Source: an uncultured Verrucomicrobiae bacterium (GTDB taxonomy: Bacteria > Verrucomicrobiota > Verrucomicrobiia > Limisphaerales > AAA164-E04). From it: a stretch of DNA of 64,000 nucleotides. The stretch is taken from positions 124,001 to 188,000 of the forward strand of contig OX638380.1 of NCBI GenBank assembly GCA_951813855.1, in the 5' to 3' direction. This document shows, piece after piece, positions 63,232-64,000 of the stretch. A model generated the notes under the pieces. That model was not told the DNA's origin and did no database searches. It worked only from the letters and a program-made list of their open reading frames with translations. The stretch's first letter is position 1; the number at the start of each line of letters is the position of its first letter. Made by a program: the position numbers and the translations under genes.

Positions 63232-64000
63232 CTCGTGATTCAAATTGCAATCCGTCCACCTTCGTGCCACACCGGTCGATAAGGAACCGGAGCCGACCGC
63301 AAAATCGACGACAAACGATCCGGCTCTCTCGATCCAATGCTCGGGAAAGGGCGCAAACGCGGTCCTAGTCCGCAAGGCCGCTCGGATTGCCCTACTGCAC
63401 AAAGGAACAAAGATTCTGCCAGCCGAGATAAATCGAGTCAATAGGTTTCTATCGCCGTCGATTGTTCGACGCCCGTCCCATCGTCAGGACGCAGATTGCT
63501 GGGAACGCGAGATCCTAAAAGATCGCCCGGTCCGGAAATCGAATTCGGGATGCCAGAACCTCCCACTAGCAGAATTTCCAGGGCGATACAGTAGGTCACA
63601 CGAGATTATCATCGACGTGACTTGAGGAGAATCAAGTTGTTTTTGGTATCAATCGATGAAAAAATGCCGAATCTTGCTTTCTTGGTGGTAATCGTTAGGA
63701 AGTTTCAAGTGAGGAGGATATCGCGGTGGCGTTTCGACAATTATTCCTAAAGAAAACTGTCGGTTTATCGACGTATTAATTTCAGTTAAGTTTGACGCCA
63801 GGTCTCAGTTGGTGTCGGGTAAATACCCCGGGGGCGCATCGTTTCCTAAGGTTATGTGACGGGAGAGGGATTACCAGTTTAAAATGTTGACTTCCGTAAA
63901 CAGACTGCGGATTCGTTCTCGAAGCCAGCTGAGTTTTTTCTCTTGGGCGAGTGCGGCTTGAAACACCTTGCGGCAGCTGAGTTAAATTGGATCAATTAAA
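63232..64000. other. Right-edge non-coding region with a possible gene relic
   Basis: About 770 bp without a recognised gene. On the minus strand, about 63870-63980 gives a coding-like tail ('CRKVFQAALAQEKKLSWLRE', then RIRSLF...), with a stop just before it and one after it. I could not assign it. The rest shows no clear feature. Confidence 0.3.

Overview
The window comes from a Gram-negative bacterium of the PVC superphylum, most likely a Verrucomicrobiota member. Lineage-typical evidence includes a ThuA/SGNH/beta-propeller/cytochrome c fusion, two secreted type I sulfatases, an FG-GAP/ASPIC-UnbV protein, a TAT-signal hypothetical protein, a four-gene pseudopilin set of the Verru_Chthon cassette type, and C-terminal 'W...FFR' modules. 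LpxB and a TonB-dependent receptor show an outer membrane with lipid A. Many genes lack a clear Shine-Dalgarno sequence. I see no rRNA, tRNA, CRISPR array or prophage. All family calls are from reading sequence, without database search.

Layout. 1-1273 is the N-terminal part of a TonB-dependent receptor running off the left edge, divergent from the heme-binding fusion gene and a sulfatase (1425-6989). After a structured, repeat-like spacer comes a tightly coupled minus-strand cofactor operon: nadC, birA, coaX and a double Lrp/AhbB-like gene (11237 down to 7479). From 35186 down to 11274 is the main feature, a minus-strand type IV pilus/type II secretion-like locus: TPR protein, PilB-type ATPase, PilT, second PilB-type ATPase, PilC/GspF, two pilins, four pseudopilin-like proteins in GspH-I-J-K-like order, then a subtilisin-family protease of about 2,920 residues. 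The protease ends in eight tandem copies of a module that also ends the CBM9-like secreted protein just upstream of the locus (35303-37972).

38-49 kb holds a relic-bearing intergenic region, the FG-GAP/ASPIC protein, guaA, a lipoprotein, a TAT-signal protein, a HEAT-tailed sulfatase and rph. At 49.8-54 kb two relics of a DUF4338 (DruA-domain) element, one carrying an ISAs1-type transposase, flank glyS in opposite orientations. The rest is mostly metabolic: a flippase-glycosyltransferase fusion with panB, moaC and mog; lpxB; split glycine dehydrogenase gcvPA-gcvPB followed by a response regulator; and a convergent RsbW-like ATPase.

How the genes may work together. The secreted hydrolases, receptor and CBM9-like protein suit a polymer degrader. 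The pilus-like locus could be its secretion or surface machine, with the giant protease as candidate cargo. That link is inference from adjacency and shared modules. No secretin, inner-membrane platform subunits (GspC/L/M or PilM/N/O) or prepilin peptidase lies in the window.
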